Assembly: GCF_006443685.1 (NCBI RefSeq)
Contig: NZ_VFYP01000002.1
Span: 310,001-374,000 of the forward strand
Length of the DNA: 64,000 nt
DNA from: Rhizobium glycinendophyticum
Lineage (GTDB): Bacteria; Pseudomonadota; Alphaproteobacteria; Rhizobiales; Rhizobiaceae
Direction: 5' to 3'
The notes below the pieces were generated by a model that was not told where the DNA came from, ran no database searches, and saw only the letters and a list, made by a program, of their open reading frames with translations. A program made the translations under genes and the position numbers. Below, piece by piece: positions 33,922 to 45,273 of the stretch (its first letter is position 1; each line of letters opens with the position of its first letter).

Positions 33922-35667
33922 ATGAGCAAGTTCAAACCGGCGGCCTGGCCGCGCCAACTGAGATCTCAGCACTGGTATGGCGGGACGTCCCGCGACACGA
34001 TCTATCACCGTGGCTGGATGAAGAATCAGGGTCACCCGCACGACCTGTTCGACGGTCGCCCGGTTATCGGCATCCTCAACACCTGGTCGGACCTCACGCC
34101 CTGCAACGGTCACCTGCGCGAACTCGCTGAAAAGGTGAAGGCAGGCGTTTGGGAAGCGGGTGGCTTCCCGGTCGAGATCCCGGTCTTCTCGGCATCGGAA
34201 AACACCTTCCGTCCAACGGCGATGATGTATCGCAATCTCGCCGCCCTTGCCGTCGAGGAAGCCATGCGCGGCCAGCCGATCGATGGCGCGGTTCTGCTTG
34301 TCGGCTGCGACAAGACCACCCCGTCGCTCGTTATGGCCGCTGCCTCGACGGACCTTCCGTCGATCGTCGTCACCGGCGGTCCGATGCTGAACGGCTATTT
34401 CCGTGGCGAGCGCGTCGGCTCCGGCACGCATCTGTGGAAGTTCTCCGAAGCCGTCAAGGCGGGTGAGATGACCCAGGAAGAGTTCGTGGAAGCGGAAGCA
34501 TCCATGTCCCGATCGAGCGGCACCTGCAACACGATGGGCACTGCCTCCACCATGGCTTCCATGGTTGAAGCCTTGGGCATGGCGCTCTCCGGCAACGCTG
34601 CCATCCCGGCTGTCGACAGCCGCCGTAAGGTGATGGCGCAACTCTCCGGTCGCCGCATCGTGCAGATGGTCAAGGACGACCTGAAGCCTTCCGACATCAT
34701 GACCAAGGAAGCCTTCGAGAACGCCATTCGTGTCAACGGTGCGATCGGCGGCTCGACCAATGCCGTCGTGCACCTGCTCGCCATGGCCGGCCGCGTCGGC
34801 ATCGACCTGACGCTCGACGACTGGGACCGCCTCGGCCGCGACATCCCAACCATCGTCAACCTGATGCCGTCGGGCAAGTACCTGATGGAAGAGTTCTTCT
34901 ATGCCGGCGGCCTGCCTGTCGTCATCAAGCGCCTCGGCGAAGCCGGCAAGCTGCACAAAGATGCGCTCACGGTTTCCGGCGTCAGCATCTGGGACGAAGT
35001 CAAGGATGTCCGCAACTGGAACGAGGACGTCATTCTTCCGGTCGAAAAGGCACTGACGCAGCAGGGCGGCATCGTCGTCCTGCGCGGCAACCTCGCGCCG
35101 AAGGGTTGCGTGCTGAAGCCATCTGCTGCTTCCCCGCACCTGATGAAGCATCGCGGCCGCGCCGTGGTCTTCGAAGACATCGACGACTACAAGGCGAAGA
35201 TCAACGACGAGGCGCTCGACATCGACGAGACCTGCGTCATGGTGCTGAAGAACTGCGGTCCGCGCGGCTATCCGGGCATGGCCGAAGTGGGTAATATGGG
35301 CCTGCCTCCGAAGGTTCTGCGCAAGGGCATCACCGACATGGTCCGCATCTCCGATGCCCGCATGTCCGGTACCGCCTATGGAACTGTCCTCCTGCACACC
35401 TCGCCGGAAGCTGCCCGTGGCGGTCCGCTCGCCATTGTCCGCAACGGCGACTTCATCGAGATCGACGTCGATGCCCGCAAGGTGCATCTCGATATCTCGG
35501 AAGAGGAAATGCAGCACCGTCTGGCCGATTGGCGCCCCTCGGTCGAACCGCCGGCAAGCGGTTATGCGAAACTCTTCCATGATCATGTCGAGGGCGCCGA
35601 TACCGGTGCAGACTTTGACTTCCTGAAGGGCTGCCGCGGTTCGCCGGTCGGCAAGGATGCACACTGA
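33922..35667 (+). CDS. araD: L-arabinonate dehydratase (IlvD/Edd family)
   Basis: 581 residues, two more than the Rhizobium leguminosarum L-arabinonate dehydratase, which it resembles throughout. It should dehydrate L-arabonate, and also D-galactonate and D-fuconate, to the 2-keto-3-deoxy acid. Cys 61 (DLTPCNGH), Cys 129 (LLVGCDKTT) and Cys 202 (SSGTCNTMG) match the three cysteines of the iron-sulfur site, and the SDARMSGTAYG segment contains the catalytic serine region. Ribosome-binding AGGAC precedes the ATG. The next gene starts 11 bases after the stop. Confidence 0.94.
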   Translation: MSKFKPAAWPRQLRSQHWYGGTSRDTIYHRGWMKNQGHPHDLFDGRPVIGILNTWSDLTPCNGHLRELAEKVKAGVWEAGGFPVEIPVFSASENTFRPTAMMYRNLAALAVEEAMRGQPIDGAVLLVGCDKTTPSLVMAAASTDLPSIVVTGGPMLNGYFRGERVGSGTHLWKFSEAVKAGEMTQEEFVEAEASMSRSSGTCNTMGTASTMASMVEALGMALSGNAAIPAVDSRRKVMAQLSGRRIVQMVKDDLKPSDIMTKEAFENAIRVNGAIGGSTNAVVHLLAMAGRVGIDLTLDDWDRLGRDIPTIVNLMPSGKYLMEEFFYAGGLPVVIKRLGEAGKLHKDALTVSGVSIWDEVKDVRNWNEDVILPVEKALTQQGGIVVLRGNLAPKGCVLKPSAASPHLMKHRGRAVVFEDIDDYKAKINDEALDIDETCVMVLKNCGPRGYPGMAEVGNMGLPPKVLRKGITDMVRISDARMSGTAYGTVLLHTSPEAARGGPLAIVRNGDFIEIDVDARKVHLDISEEEMQHRLADWRPSVEPPASGYAKLFHDHVEGADTGADFDFLKGCRGSPVGKDAH

Positions 35668-35678
35668 GGAACCTGATC

Positions 35679-36608
35679 ATGGCAGATCGTATCCCGCTCG
35701 CGCTCGTGGGCATCGGCAAGATTGCCCGCGACCAGCATATTCCGTCGATCGCTGGTGGTAACGACTTTGTCGTTGCCGCCGGTGTCAGCCGTCACGGCAA
35801 GGTCGAAGGTGCGGAAAACTTCACAGACTTCGATGCCTTTCTGGCTGCCCGCCCGGACATCAAGGTCGTCTCGCTCTGCACGCCGCCGGAAGTCCGTTTC
35901 GACATGGCCAAGGCCGCGATCGCGGCCGGTCGCCACGTATTGATGGAAAAGCCGCCGGCCACGACCTTGGGCGAGGCAGAAGCCCTAAGCGAGATCGCCG
36001 CCAAGGCTGGCGTCACGCTCTTCGCCACCTGGCACTCACGTTTCGCCCTCGGTGTCGAGCCGGCAAAACAGTGGCTTTCGGACAAGGTCATCCAGTCGAT
36101 TTCGATCGTCTGGAAAGAAGACGTCCGCCGCTGGCATCCCGGCCAAGCCTGGATCTGGGAACCGGGTGGTTTCGGCGTCTTCGATCCGGGTATCAATGCT
36201 CTCTCGATCCTGACCGAGATCGTGCCTGGTCACATCATGGTTCAGAAGTCGACGCTTGAGTTTCCGGAAAACAAGAAGCAACCCATTGCCGCGTCCATCG
36301 CCATGCGGACCGTCGAAGGCGCGCCTGTTACGGCCGAATTCGACTGGCGACAGGAAGGCCCGCAGACCTGGGATATCACTGTCCAGACGAATGAAGGCGA
36401 ACTGCGCCTTTCAAAGGGCGGTTCGGAACTCTATATCGGGGGTAAGGAACAGGCGTCTGGCCCGGATCGCGAATATGCGGGCATCTACGAACGCTTCGCC
36501 AAGCTTATCCGCTCTCGCCAGAGCGACACCGACTACCAGCCGCTGCGCATTGTGGCGGATTCCTTCCTCTGCGGAGAGCGGAAAGTCGTCGCTCACTTTG
36601 AAGACTGA
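35679..36608 (+). CDS. D-galactose / L-arabinose 1-dehydrogenase (Gfo/Idh/MocA family)
   Basis: 309 residues, the length of Azospirillum L-arabinose 1-dehydrogenase. The NADP-binding start is LALVGIGKIARDQHIPSI; EKPPATTLGEA holds the catalytic Lys; KEDVRRWHPGQAWIWEPGG and FDPGINALSIL contain substrate residues conserved in galactose/arabinose dehydrogenases. It oxidises the C1 hydroxyl to the lactone, the first step for both sugars. No lactonase gene is in the cluster, so hydrolysis must be spontaneous or encoded elsewhere. Confidence 0.93.
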   Translation: MADRIPLALVGIGKIARDQHIPSIAGGNDFVVAAGVSRHGKVEGAENFTDFDAFLAARPDIKVVSLCTPPEVRFDMAKAAIAAGRHVLMEKPPATTLGEAEALSEIAAKAGVTLFATWHSRFALGVEPAKQWLSDKVIQSISIVWKEDVRRWHPGQAWIWEPGGFGVFDPGINALSILTEIVPGHIMVQKSTLEFPENKKQPIAASIAMRTVEGAPVTAEFDWRQEGPQTWDITVQTNEGELRLSKGGSELYIGGKEQASGPDREYAGIYERFAKLIRSRQSDTDYQPLRIVADSFLCGERKVVAHFED

Positions 36609-36629
36609 AATCAAAAGGAGGCCCCTCCC

Positions 36630-38144
36630 ATGGCCTATACACCGACCGGAAAACACCTGATCGCCGGCAACTGGGTTACCAGCACCGATACTTTCTCTTC
36701 TTCCCCCGCAACCGGCGCATCGCACACCTTCTCAAAGGGTACGCCGGCTTTGGTCGACCAGGCAGCGAAGGCCGCAGAAGAGGCCTTCGAAACCTATGCT
36801 TATTCGACACGTGAAGAGCGTGCGGCCTTCCTTGAGGCAATCGCAGAGGAAATCGATGCGCGCGGCGACGCGATCACCGAGATTGGCAGCCAGGAGTCCG
36901 GCCTGCCGGAAGCCCGGCTGATCGGCGAGCGTGGTCGTACCGTCGGGCAGCTTCGTCTCTTCGCCGCCCACATCCGCAAGGGTGACTACCTCGATCGCCG
37001 CCATGATGAGGCTCTGCCTGACCGCAAGCCCCTGCCTCGCTCAGATCTCAGGATGATTCAGCGTCCAATCGGGCCCGTCGCCGTATTCGGTGCGTCCAAC
37101 TTCCCGCTCGCCTTTTCGACGGCAGGCGGTGACACGGCGGCGGCGCTGGCTGCCGGTTGCCCCGTGGTAGTCAAGGCCCATGATGCTCATCCGGGCACGG
37201 GTGAAATCGTCGCCTCTGCCATCGATGCCGCGATAAAGCGTTGCGGCGTGCATCCGGGCGTATTTTCGCTGGTGCATGGTGGCAGCCGCGAAGTCGGCCA
37301 GGCCCTCGTCCAGCATCCGCTGATCAAGGCGGTCGGCTTCACCGGCTCGCTTGGCGGCGGTCGCGCGCTGTTCGACCTCTGCGCCCAGCGTCCGGAGCCG
37401 ATCCCGTTCTTCGGCGAGCTCGGCTCAGTCAACCCGATGTTCATGCTGCCCAAGGCTGTTGCTACTCGCGGCGAAACCATTGCCAAGGGCTGGGTCGGTT
37501 CGCTCACCATGGGAGCCGGCCAGTTCTGCACGAACCCGGGGATCGTCGTCCTGTTGAAGGGCAGCGATGCGGACAAGTACGTCGAAACGGCAACGGAAGC
37601 GCTGTCTGCTGTCGGTCCGCAGACCATGCTGACGGACGGTATCGCCGATGCTTACCGCAAGGGTGCAACGCGCATTGCCGGCACCGAAGGGGTTCGTTCG
37701 GTTCTGACCTCAACCTGCGACCTGCGGAATGCCACGCCATACCTCTTCCAGACTACAGCCAAGGACTGGCTCGAAAACCACGTCCTCGGCGAAGAAGTAT
37801 TCGGACCGCTGGGTCTCATCGTCATCGCCGACAGCGAAGACGAAATGGTCGCGATGGCGCGGAGCCTGTCGGGACAGCTGACGGCTTCGCTGCACCTGGA
37901 TGCAGGCGACGAAGCGCTTGGAAAGCGCCTAATGCCGATCCTGGAGCGCAAGGCGGGCCGCGTGCTCGCCAATGGCTTCCCGACCGGTGTGGAAGTGGCT
38001 GACTCGATGGTCCATGGCGGTCCCTACCCGGCCTCCACGAACTTCGGCGCTACGTCTGTCGGCACGCTGTCCATCCGCCGCTTCCTGCGGCCGGTCTGCT
38101 TCCAGGACATTCCGGCCGCCCTGCTGCCGGTGGACCTGGCCTGA
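36630..38144 (+). CDS. 2-oxoglutarate semialdehyde dehydrogenase (aldehyde dehydrogenase, NADP-type)
   Basis: 504 residues of the aldehyde dehydrogenase superfamily. The catalytic Cys 300 (MGAGQFCTNPG), the general-base Glu 263 (FFGELGSVNP) and Asn 157 (FGASNFPL) are present. The PF00171 subgroup with this N-terminus (GKHLIAGNWVTS) is the ketoglutarate semialdehyde dehydrogenase type III. It converts 2-oxoglutarate semialdehyde, the end product of the L-arabinose branch, to 2-oxoglutarate. AAAGGAGG just before ATG 36630 is a strong ribosome-binding site. Confidence 0.92.
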   Translation: MAYTPTGKHLIAGNWVTSTDTFSSSPATGASHTFSKGTPALVDQAAKAAEEAFETYAYSTREERAAFLEAIAEEIDARGDAITEIGSQESGLPEARLIGERGRTVGQLRLFAAHIRKGDYLDRRHDEALPDRKPLPRSDLRMIQRPIGPVAVFGASNFPLAFSTAGGDTAAALAAGCPVVVKAHDAHPGTGEIVASAIDAAIKRCGVHPGVFSLVHGGSREVGQALVQHPLIKAVGFTGSLGGGRALFDLCAQRPEPIPFFGELGSVNPMFMLPKAVATRGETIAKGWVGSLTMGAGQFCTNPGIVVLLKGSDADKYVETATEALSAVGPQTMLTDGIADAYRKGATRIAGTEGVRSVLTSTCDLRNATPYLFQTTAKDWLENHVLGEEVFGPLGLIVIADSEDEMVAMARSLSGQLTASLHLDAGDEALGKRLMPILERKAGRVLANGFPTGVEVADSMVHGGPYPASTNFGATSVGTLSIRRFLRPVCFQDIPAALLPVDLA

Positions 38145-38154
38145 GGTAGAAGCA

Positions 38155-39084
38155 GTGACTACAAAGCCGTTTGCCGCCCTGGTCGACTGGGGCACCAGCA
38201 ATCTCCGCCTCTGGCTGACTGACAGCCAGGGCGGGGTCCTCGCCGAGCGGCAATCGGCAGAAGGCATGGGCAACCTCGATCGCTCGGCCTATCCCGCTAT
38301 TCTTGAGGGCCATTTGTCGGCCCTTGGGGCAGAATCTGACTTGCCTGCGGTCATCGCCGGAATGGCCGGGGCTCGGACGGGTTGGCGCGAGGCACCTTAT
38401 GTGGAAACGCCTGCGCCGCTCATTGGCCTCTTTCAGCACGCCGTGATCCCGGATGGCGTTACGCGTCCCGTCTACATCCTGCCGGGCGTTTGCCAACGCG
38501 AGAACGGCCGCTATGACGTTATGCGGGGCGAGGAGACGCAGCTTGCCGGCGCTCTAGAACAGGGCCTCGACAACGCGTTGTTTTGCCTGCCGGGCACTCA
38601 TTCCAAGTGGGCAATGGTAGAAGACGGGCACATTCGCCGTTTCTCCACAGTCATGACGGGTGAGTTGTTCCATCTGATCAGCCGGCAGTCGATCTTGCGG
38701 CTGTCAGTTCCGGAAGATGCGGACGCAGAAGCGGATCCGGACATTTTCAACGCGGCAGTGGACGCTGCTCTCGCGCCAAACTTTGCCTTGACCTCCACGC
38801 TTTTCTCCATCCGCGCCGAAAGTCTTCTGTCCCAAGGGACGAAGATCAATGCCGCCGCCCGCCTCTCCGGACTTCTGATCGGCGCAGAAATTGCCGCCAT
38901 CCAGTCGGATCTGAGACGCTACGGCAAGGCCTACCTGATCGGGACGGGCAAGCTGACGCGTCTTTATGCGCGCGCCATTGCCAGAGCCGGCGGGGAAGCG
39001 GTCATGCTCGATGGCGGGCTGCTGGTCCGTCGCGGCCTGCTCGCTAGCGCTTTTTCATTGTTCGACCACGAATTCAAGGAATGA
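38155..39084 (+). CDS. dgoK: 2-dehydro-3-deoxygalactonokinase DgoK
   Basis: 309 residues from GTG 38155, with GAGG at 38143-38146; a longer in-frame ORF overlaps the upstream gene and is not real. The sugar-kinase start AALVDWGTSNLRLWL and later LPGTHSKWAMVE and IGTGKLTRLYARAI match DgoK. It phosphorylates 2-keto-3-deoxy-D-galactonate with ATP in the DeLey-Doudoroff route. It starts 10 bases after the aldehyde dehydrogenase and ends 4 bases before the aldolase start. Confidence 0.93.
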   Translation: MTTKPFAALVDWGTSNLRLWLTDSQGGVLAERQSAEGMGNLDRSAYPAILEGHLSALGAESDLPAVIAGMAGARTGWREAPYVETPAPLIGLFQHAVIPDGVTRPVYILPGVCQRENGRYDVMRGEETQLAGALEQGLDNALFCLPGTHSKWAMVEDGHIRRFSTVMTGELFHLISRQSILRLSVPEDADAEADPDIFNAAVDAALAPNFALTSTLFSIRAESLLSQGTKINAAARLSGLLIGAEIAAIQSDLRRYGKAYLIGTGKLTRLYARAIARAGGEAVMLDGGLLVRRGLLASAFSLFDHEFKE

Positions 39085-39088
39085 CCCC

Positions 39089-39721
39089 ATGACCTCCACC
39101 GTCGCCTGGCCGTCCCTCCGCCGCAATCTGGTGGCGATCCTGCGTGGCATCAAGCCCGAAGAGATCGAGGCTGCCGTGGACGCTCTTGTCAACGCTGGTT
39201 TCGAGGCGATCGAGGTCCCGTTGAACTCTCCGGAACCCTTCGTCTCGATCGAGAAGGCGCGGAAGCTGGCGCCCGCCAATGTTCTGATCGGCGCAGGCAC
39301 CGTCCTGGAAGTCGCTCAGGTGGACCGCCTCAATGATGTTGGTGGCAACTTGCTGGTGACGCCGAATGTGGAGCCTGATGTGATCCGTCGCGCTGTCGGC
39401 CACGGGATGGTCACCATGCCCGGCGTCTTCACGGCAACGGAAGCGCTTCTAGCCGCGAAAAGCGGTGCGGCCGCGCTAAAATTCTTCCCGGCGAGCGCAC
39501 TGGGTCCGGGTGGCATTTCCGCAGTCAAGGCTATTCTGCCGGCTAACCTGCTGGTTGGCGCTGTGGGCGGTGTCTCGGAGAATAACTTCGCCGACTACTG
39601 GAAAGTGGGTGTTCGCGCTTTTGGCTTGGGCACCAGCCTTTACAGGCCAGGTGATTCGGCATCGTCGATCGGCGAAAAGGCCTTGAAGGCCGCCGCTGCC
39701 TACGATGCGTTGAAGGCCTAA
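39089..39721 (+). CDS. dgoA: 2-dehydro-3-deoxy-6-phosphogalactonate aldolase DgoA
   Basis: 210 residues, a class I KDPG/KDPGal aldolase. The start is MTSTVAWPSLRRNLVAILRG; catalytic Glu is in FEAIEVPLNSP; the Schiff-base Lys is in ALKFFPASALGPGG (near residue 130). It splits KDPGal into pyruvate and glyceraldehyde-3-phosphate. It is the last gene of the chvE-linked catabolic run, four bases after dgoK, and a hairpin follows at 39753-39773. Confidence 0.94.
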   Translation: MTSTVAWPSLRRNLVAILRGIKPEEIEAAVDALVNAGFEAIEVPLNSPEPFVSIEKARKLAPANVLIGAGTVLEVAQVDRLNDVGGNLLVTPNVEPDVIRRAVGHGMVTMPGVFTATEALLAAKSGAAALKFFPASALGPGGISAVKAILPANLLVGAVGGVSENNFADYWKVGVRAFGLGTSLYRPGDSASSIGEKALKAAAAYDALKA

Positions 39722-39752
39722 TGGCCTGAGCTGAAGTCTAGGCAGACCCGAC

Positions 39753-39773
39753 CGCCGCCGGTACACGGCGGCG
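39753..39773 (+). terminator. Hairpin terminator after dgoA
   Basis: CGCCGCCG (39753-39760) and CGGCGGCG (39766-39773) form a perfect 8-bp stem with loop GTACA, followed by TTGTCG. It closes the sugar operon 31 bases after the dgoA stop. Confidence 0.7.
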
Positions 39774-39782
39774 TTGTCGCGC

Positions 39783-39899
39783 CTCGGTGTGACATATGTC
39801 ACTCACCGAGCGAATTATTCGGCCGTCGCCGCATTTTCACCAAACCAGCGCCCCTTTTTGCGATAATGTATAACCAACTTGGTTGGCGCGATGCGCCAA
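39783..39899. repeat. Cluster of perfect palindromes between dgoA and DUF1223
   Basis: CTCGGTG/CACCGAG (39783-39789 and 39804-39810) enclose the 14-base perfect palindrome GTGACATATGTCAC (39789-39802). Seventy bases on, TTGGCGC/GCGCCAA (39883-39899, loop GAT) is another perfect stem, next to CCAACTTGG. No ORF fits here. They may be a terminator pair or protein-binding sites; the T-rich run CCCCTTTTTG at 39851-39860 lies between them. Confidence 0.5.
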
Positions 39900-39969
39900 A
39901 AGGTCCGGTCAGACGCATTGACCCCTTACCCCCAGCCCCCCAATGCTTCGGGCCGGACCGCACCAGGTT

Positions 39970-40761
39970 CTAGAATTTCCTCAACCAGAGACTGTTGTGC
40001 CGTCCCATCATGACGGTTGCGCCGACAATACCCGATGGGTTGCCCTCTTCGTCCGCGCCTTGCAGTAGAACAGCACATCCATCACTTTTGTCCGAACTGA
40101 TCGCCCGCGCCGGAAGAGTTATATCGAGCGGCTCGCCGTTCCAGAGACCCACTGTCTGAACGTCAGTGACACTGTGCCAGTAATCCATGCTCTTACCGAC
40201 ATTTTCGCCCTTGAGCATTTCCACCGTCTGATGTTCGCGAAAATACACCACCACGACATTGGCCTTGCCGATACCGCTGCCGACCGAGATGGCCAGTTGA
40301 TCCCCGTTTTGCCTGGCCTTCACCGGAACCACGAGACCTTTGCCACTGCTGCGCATCCCCTCAAGGCGACGGTTGATCTCGGTCGCATCCGTACCTTTCA
40401 GATGATCGCGGCCGTTCAGCACGGCTTGCGGCGTGTAGACGCCACTACGACCGAATGTTTTGGCATAGGCATATTGCCGCTCGGTATTTTCCGGCGTGCC
40501 CAAAGTGTCCGCCCATCCGAGATAATTCCAATAGTCGACGTGATAGGAAAGCGCGACGATATTACCCTGACGCACCAGTTGCTCGAAGGCGCGATCTGCA
40601 GGAGGGCACGACCGGCAGCCTTGCGAGGTGAAGAGTTCGATAACGCCCTTCGGCTGTACGAAGCTATCGGCAAAGGCCTGAAAGGGCAGAAGCGCCAACG
40701 CCATCGCCACTGCAGATTTGGCGGCCCGATTGATGCACTGGCGTTTGGAAACGGCTTGCAT
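39970..40761 (-). CDS. DUF1223 secreted thioredoxin-like protein
   Basis: 263 residues from the ATG at 40761, chosen because AGGTG lies just upstream and a clean signal peptide follows (basic MQAVSKRQCINRAAK, hydrophobic core, cut after AFA). The mature protein starts with a thioredoxin-like strand and the CRSCPPAD motif (a CxxC pair), then YHVDYWNYLGWAD and FGRSGVYTPQAVLNGRDH, the DUF1223 signature. It is predicted to be periplasmic and redox-active. The physiological role is unknown; lone DUF1223 genes occur across rhizobia. Confidence 0.87.
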   Translation of the reverse strand: MQAVSKRQCINRAAKSAVAMALALLPFQAFADSFVQPKGVIELFTSQGCRSCPPADRAFEQLVRQGNIVALSYHVDYWNYLGWADTLGTPENTERQYAYAKTFGRSGVYTPQAVLNGRDHLKGTDATEINRRLEGMRSSGKGLVVPVKARQNGDQLAISVGSGIGKANVVVVYFREHQTVEMLKGENVGKSMDYWHSVTDVQTVGLWNGEPLDITLPARAISSDKSDGCAVLLQGADEEGNPSGIVGATVMMGRHNSLWLRKF

Positions 40762-40895
40762 GGTCACCTGCAGCATTCGTCTGACTTTTGCCTTCATCCC
40801 TGATGGTGCACTTGATAGACCCTTACACCCTGTGCGCAAAGTCACGATGGGGTGAAACTTTCGTCACAACGGCGGTCGCCAAGATCGGCACAAAA

Positions 40896-40919
40896 AGGCC
40901 GCCGGTACCCCGGCGGCCT
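40896..40919 (-). terminator. Rho-independent terminator of acnA
   Basis: AGGCCGCCGG (40896-40905) and CCGGCGGCCT (40910-40919) form a perfect 10-bp stem with loop TACC. On the reverse strand it is followed by TTTTTG, and lies 23 bases after the acnA stop. Confidence 0.85.
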
Positions 40920-40941
40920 CTCAAAGCAAAGCACAAAACAA

Positions 40942-43635
<2,694 letters not shown>

Positions 43636-43815
43636 GGATAGAAACCCCGCTTAAACTGATAGCCAACACATTCGTGCGGACGCCTATGCACTTCATGCAC
43701 ATCAGGATGCGGGTACGACCATTTCCGCTGTCCGCCCGTGGAAATCGCTTCTGGCGATCTTCAAGTTCGGCACAAGGATGAACTTCACGCCGGCCGCTGG
43801 CGTGGTTGCAGGTCT

Positions 43816-43832
43816 TATAGATAATTTCTAAG
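43816..43832. promoter_or_regulatory. Irr-box (ICE)-like palindrome between acnA and ccmA
   Basis: The 17-mer TATAGATAATTTCTAAG matches the published alphaproteobacterial Irr consensus TTTAGAA-N3-TTCTAAA at 11 of 14 fixed positions. It lies 75 bases before ccmA and 181 before acnA. Both flanking products consume iron (an iron-sulfur enzyme and heme attachment), so repression by Irr in iron limitation is plausible. The match is by eye. Confidence 0.45.
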
Positions 43833-43906
43833 AAAGGTGCCAGACCGACGAAGGGCGAAAACCGAGATTTTTTATGAGGCAGGCCTCATCCTGCCGGAAA
43901 GCGCAC

Positions 43907-44557
43907 ATGATCAGGCTGGTCGCCGATGCTCTGTCTGCCCGAAGGGGCGAAGATCTGATTTTTACTAATATTTCCTTTACCTTGGCAGCAGGAGAGGCGC
44001 TTGTTCTGACGGGACGAAACGGCTCGGGAAAATCGACTTTGCTGCGCGTTATCGCCGGCCTTTTGTTGCCGGAAGCGGGCGAAGCCCGGTGTCACGTGGT
44101 AGGTGAGGAAGGGGTAAGACCCGCCCGCGAATTCAGTCATTATCTCGGTCACCGCAACGGGATGAAGCGCGAACTGACGGTTCTGGAAAACCTGCAATTC
44201 TGGAAACAATATCTCGGCGACGTCGGCCAGGGTCTGAGCCTGAGCATTCAGGACGCCGCCTCGGCCGTCGACCTCGCTGGAATTCTGCACCTCCCTTATG
44301 GATATCTCTCGGCCGGTCAGCAACGCCGATTCGCGATGGCACGACTGCTGGTCGCAAACCGTCCGATCTGGATATTGGACGAGCCGACAGCGGCACTCGA
44401 CAGCCGGGCCGACCGCATGTTCGAGGACCTCGTTCGGCAACACCGAAGGTCAGGCGGCATCGTCCTTGCCGCCACCCACCAGCCGCTCGGCATGGAGGGT
44501 GCCCAGACGCTGGAAATGAAGGGCTTCGAGTTCCACGATCTGGAGCCGCTGGCATGA
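43907..44557 (+). CDS. ccmA: Heme exporter/cytochrome c maturation ATPase CcmA
   Basis: 216 residues from ATG 43907. It has one ABC domain: Walker A TGRNGSGKST, signature LSAGQQRRFAMARLL and Walker B IWILDEPTAALD. CcmA with CcmB and CcmC releases heme from CcmE in cytochrome c biogenesis. It ends in an ATGA overlap with ccmB. A frame 11 codons longer starts at 43874 but the shorter one fits the family. Confidence 0.95.
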   Translation: MIRLVADALSARRGEDLIFTNISFTLAAGEALVLTGRNGSGKSTLLRVIAGLLLPEAGEARCHVVGEEGVRPAREFSHYLGHRNGMKRELTVLENLQFWKQYLGDVGQGLSLSIQDAASAVDLAGILHLPYGYLSAGQQRRFAMARLLVANRPIWILDEPTAALDSRADRMFEDLVRQHRRSGGIVLAATHQPLGMEGAQTLEMKGFEFHDLEPLA

Positions 44558-45213
44558 TGGCGCTTTTCCTTCGCGACCTCAAGCTATCGGTGCGTTCCGG
44601 CGGCGGTGCCTTGATCGGGGTCCTGTTCTTCATGACGGTGGTCGCCGTCATACCGTTCGGCGTTGGCCCCGATCTCAATCTGCTGGCGCGTATCGGCCCC
44701 GCCATCGTCTGGATCGGCGCCCTGCTCTCCGCCCTTCTTGGTCTCGATCGTCTGTTTCAGGCCGAGCGCGACGATGGCTCTCTGGACATCCTTCTGATGC
44801 AGGAGACGCCGCTCGTTCTGACGGTCCTCGTCAAGTGTCTGGCTCACTGGGTTGCGACAGGTTTGCCACTCGTCATTGCCTCGCCTCTGCTTGGCCTGTT
44901 CATGAACATGGATGAGGTGGCAATCGGGGCGGTCATGCTGACATTGCTCGTCGGCTCGCCTGCAATCACCTTCATTGGCGCAGCAGGTGCTGCGGTGGCC
45001 GTGGCCCTCCCCCGAGGTGGTTTGCTTGTGTCCATTCTGGTCTTGCCGCTCGCCATCCCCGTTCTCATCTTCGGCGTCAGCGCATCCTATGCGGCGGTCG
45101 AGGATCCGGCACCCTTCCTGCCGCCCTTCCTCTTCCTCGCCGCCATCACGCTTTTCTTTGCTGTGATCGGCCCCGTTGCGGCAGCGGCCGCGCTTCGCAA
45201 TGCCGCGGATTAA
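44554..45213 (+). CDS. ccmB: Heme exporter membrane protein CcmB
   Basis: 219 residues with six membrane segments, the CcmB length. ALFLRDLKLSVRSGGG begins it, and LPLAIPVLIFGV and FAVIGPVAAAAALRN lie in the C-terminal third. It is the membrane partner of CcmA. Its start overlaps the ccmA stop by four bases; 60 bases separate it from ccmC, where AACGTAACATG gives no strong ribosome-binding site. Confidence 0.94.
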   Translation: MMALFLRDLKLSVRSGGGALIGVLFFMTVVAVIPFGVGPDLNLLARIGPAIVWIGALLSALLGLDRLFQAERDDGSLDILLMQETPLVLTVLVKCLAHWVATGLPLVIASPLLGLFMNMDEVAIGAVMLTLLVGSPAITFIGAAGAAVAVALPRGGLLVSILVLPLAIPVLIFGVSASYAAVEDPAPFLPPFLFLAAITLFFAVIGPVAAAAALRNAAD

Positions 45214-45273
45214 CGGGCGCCGGTTTGACCGTGATCAATTGCAGGCCAATGTGAGACAGGCTAGAAACGTAAC

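Noticed and set aside
33853..35664. A 603-residue open frame on the reverse strand opposite the arabonate dehydratase gene
   Set aside because: It lies exactly antisense to a well-supported enzyme with the expected iron-sulfur cysteines, and its own product has no recognisable family. High GC antisense frames are expected.
37972..38154. A 61-codon extension of DgoK at its N-terminus
   Set aside because: It overlaps the aldehyde dehydrogenase gene in another frame; GTG 38155 with GAGG upstream gives the correct kinase start.
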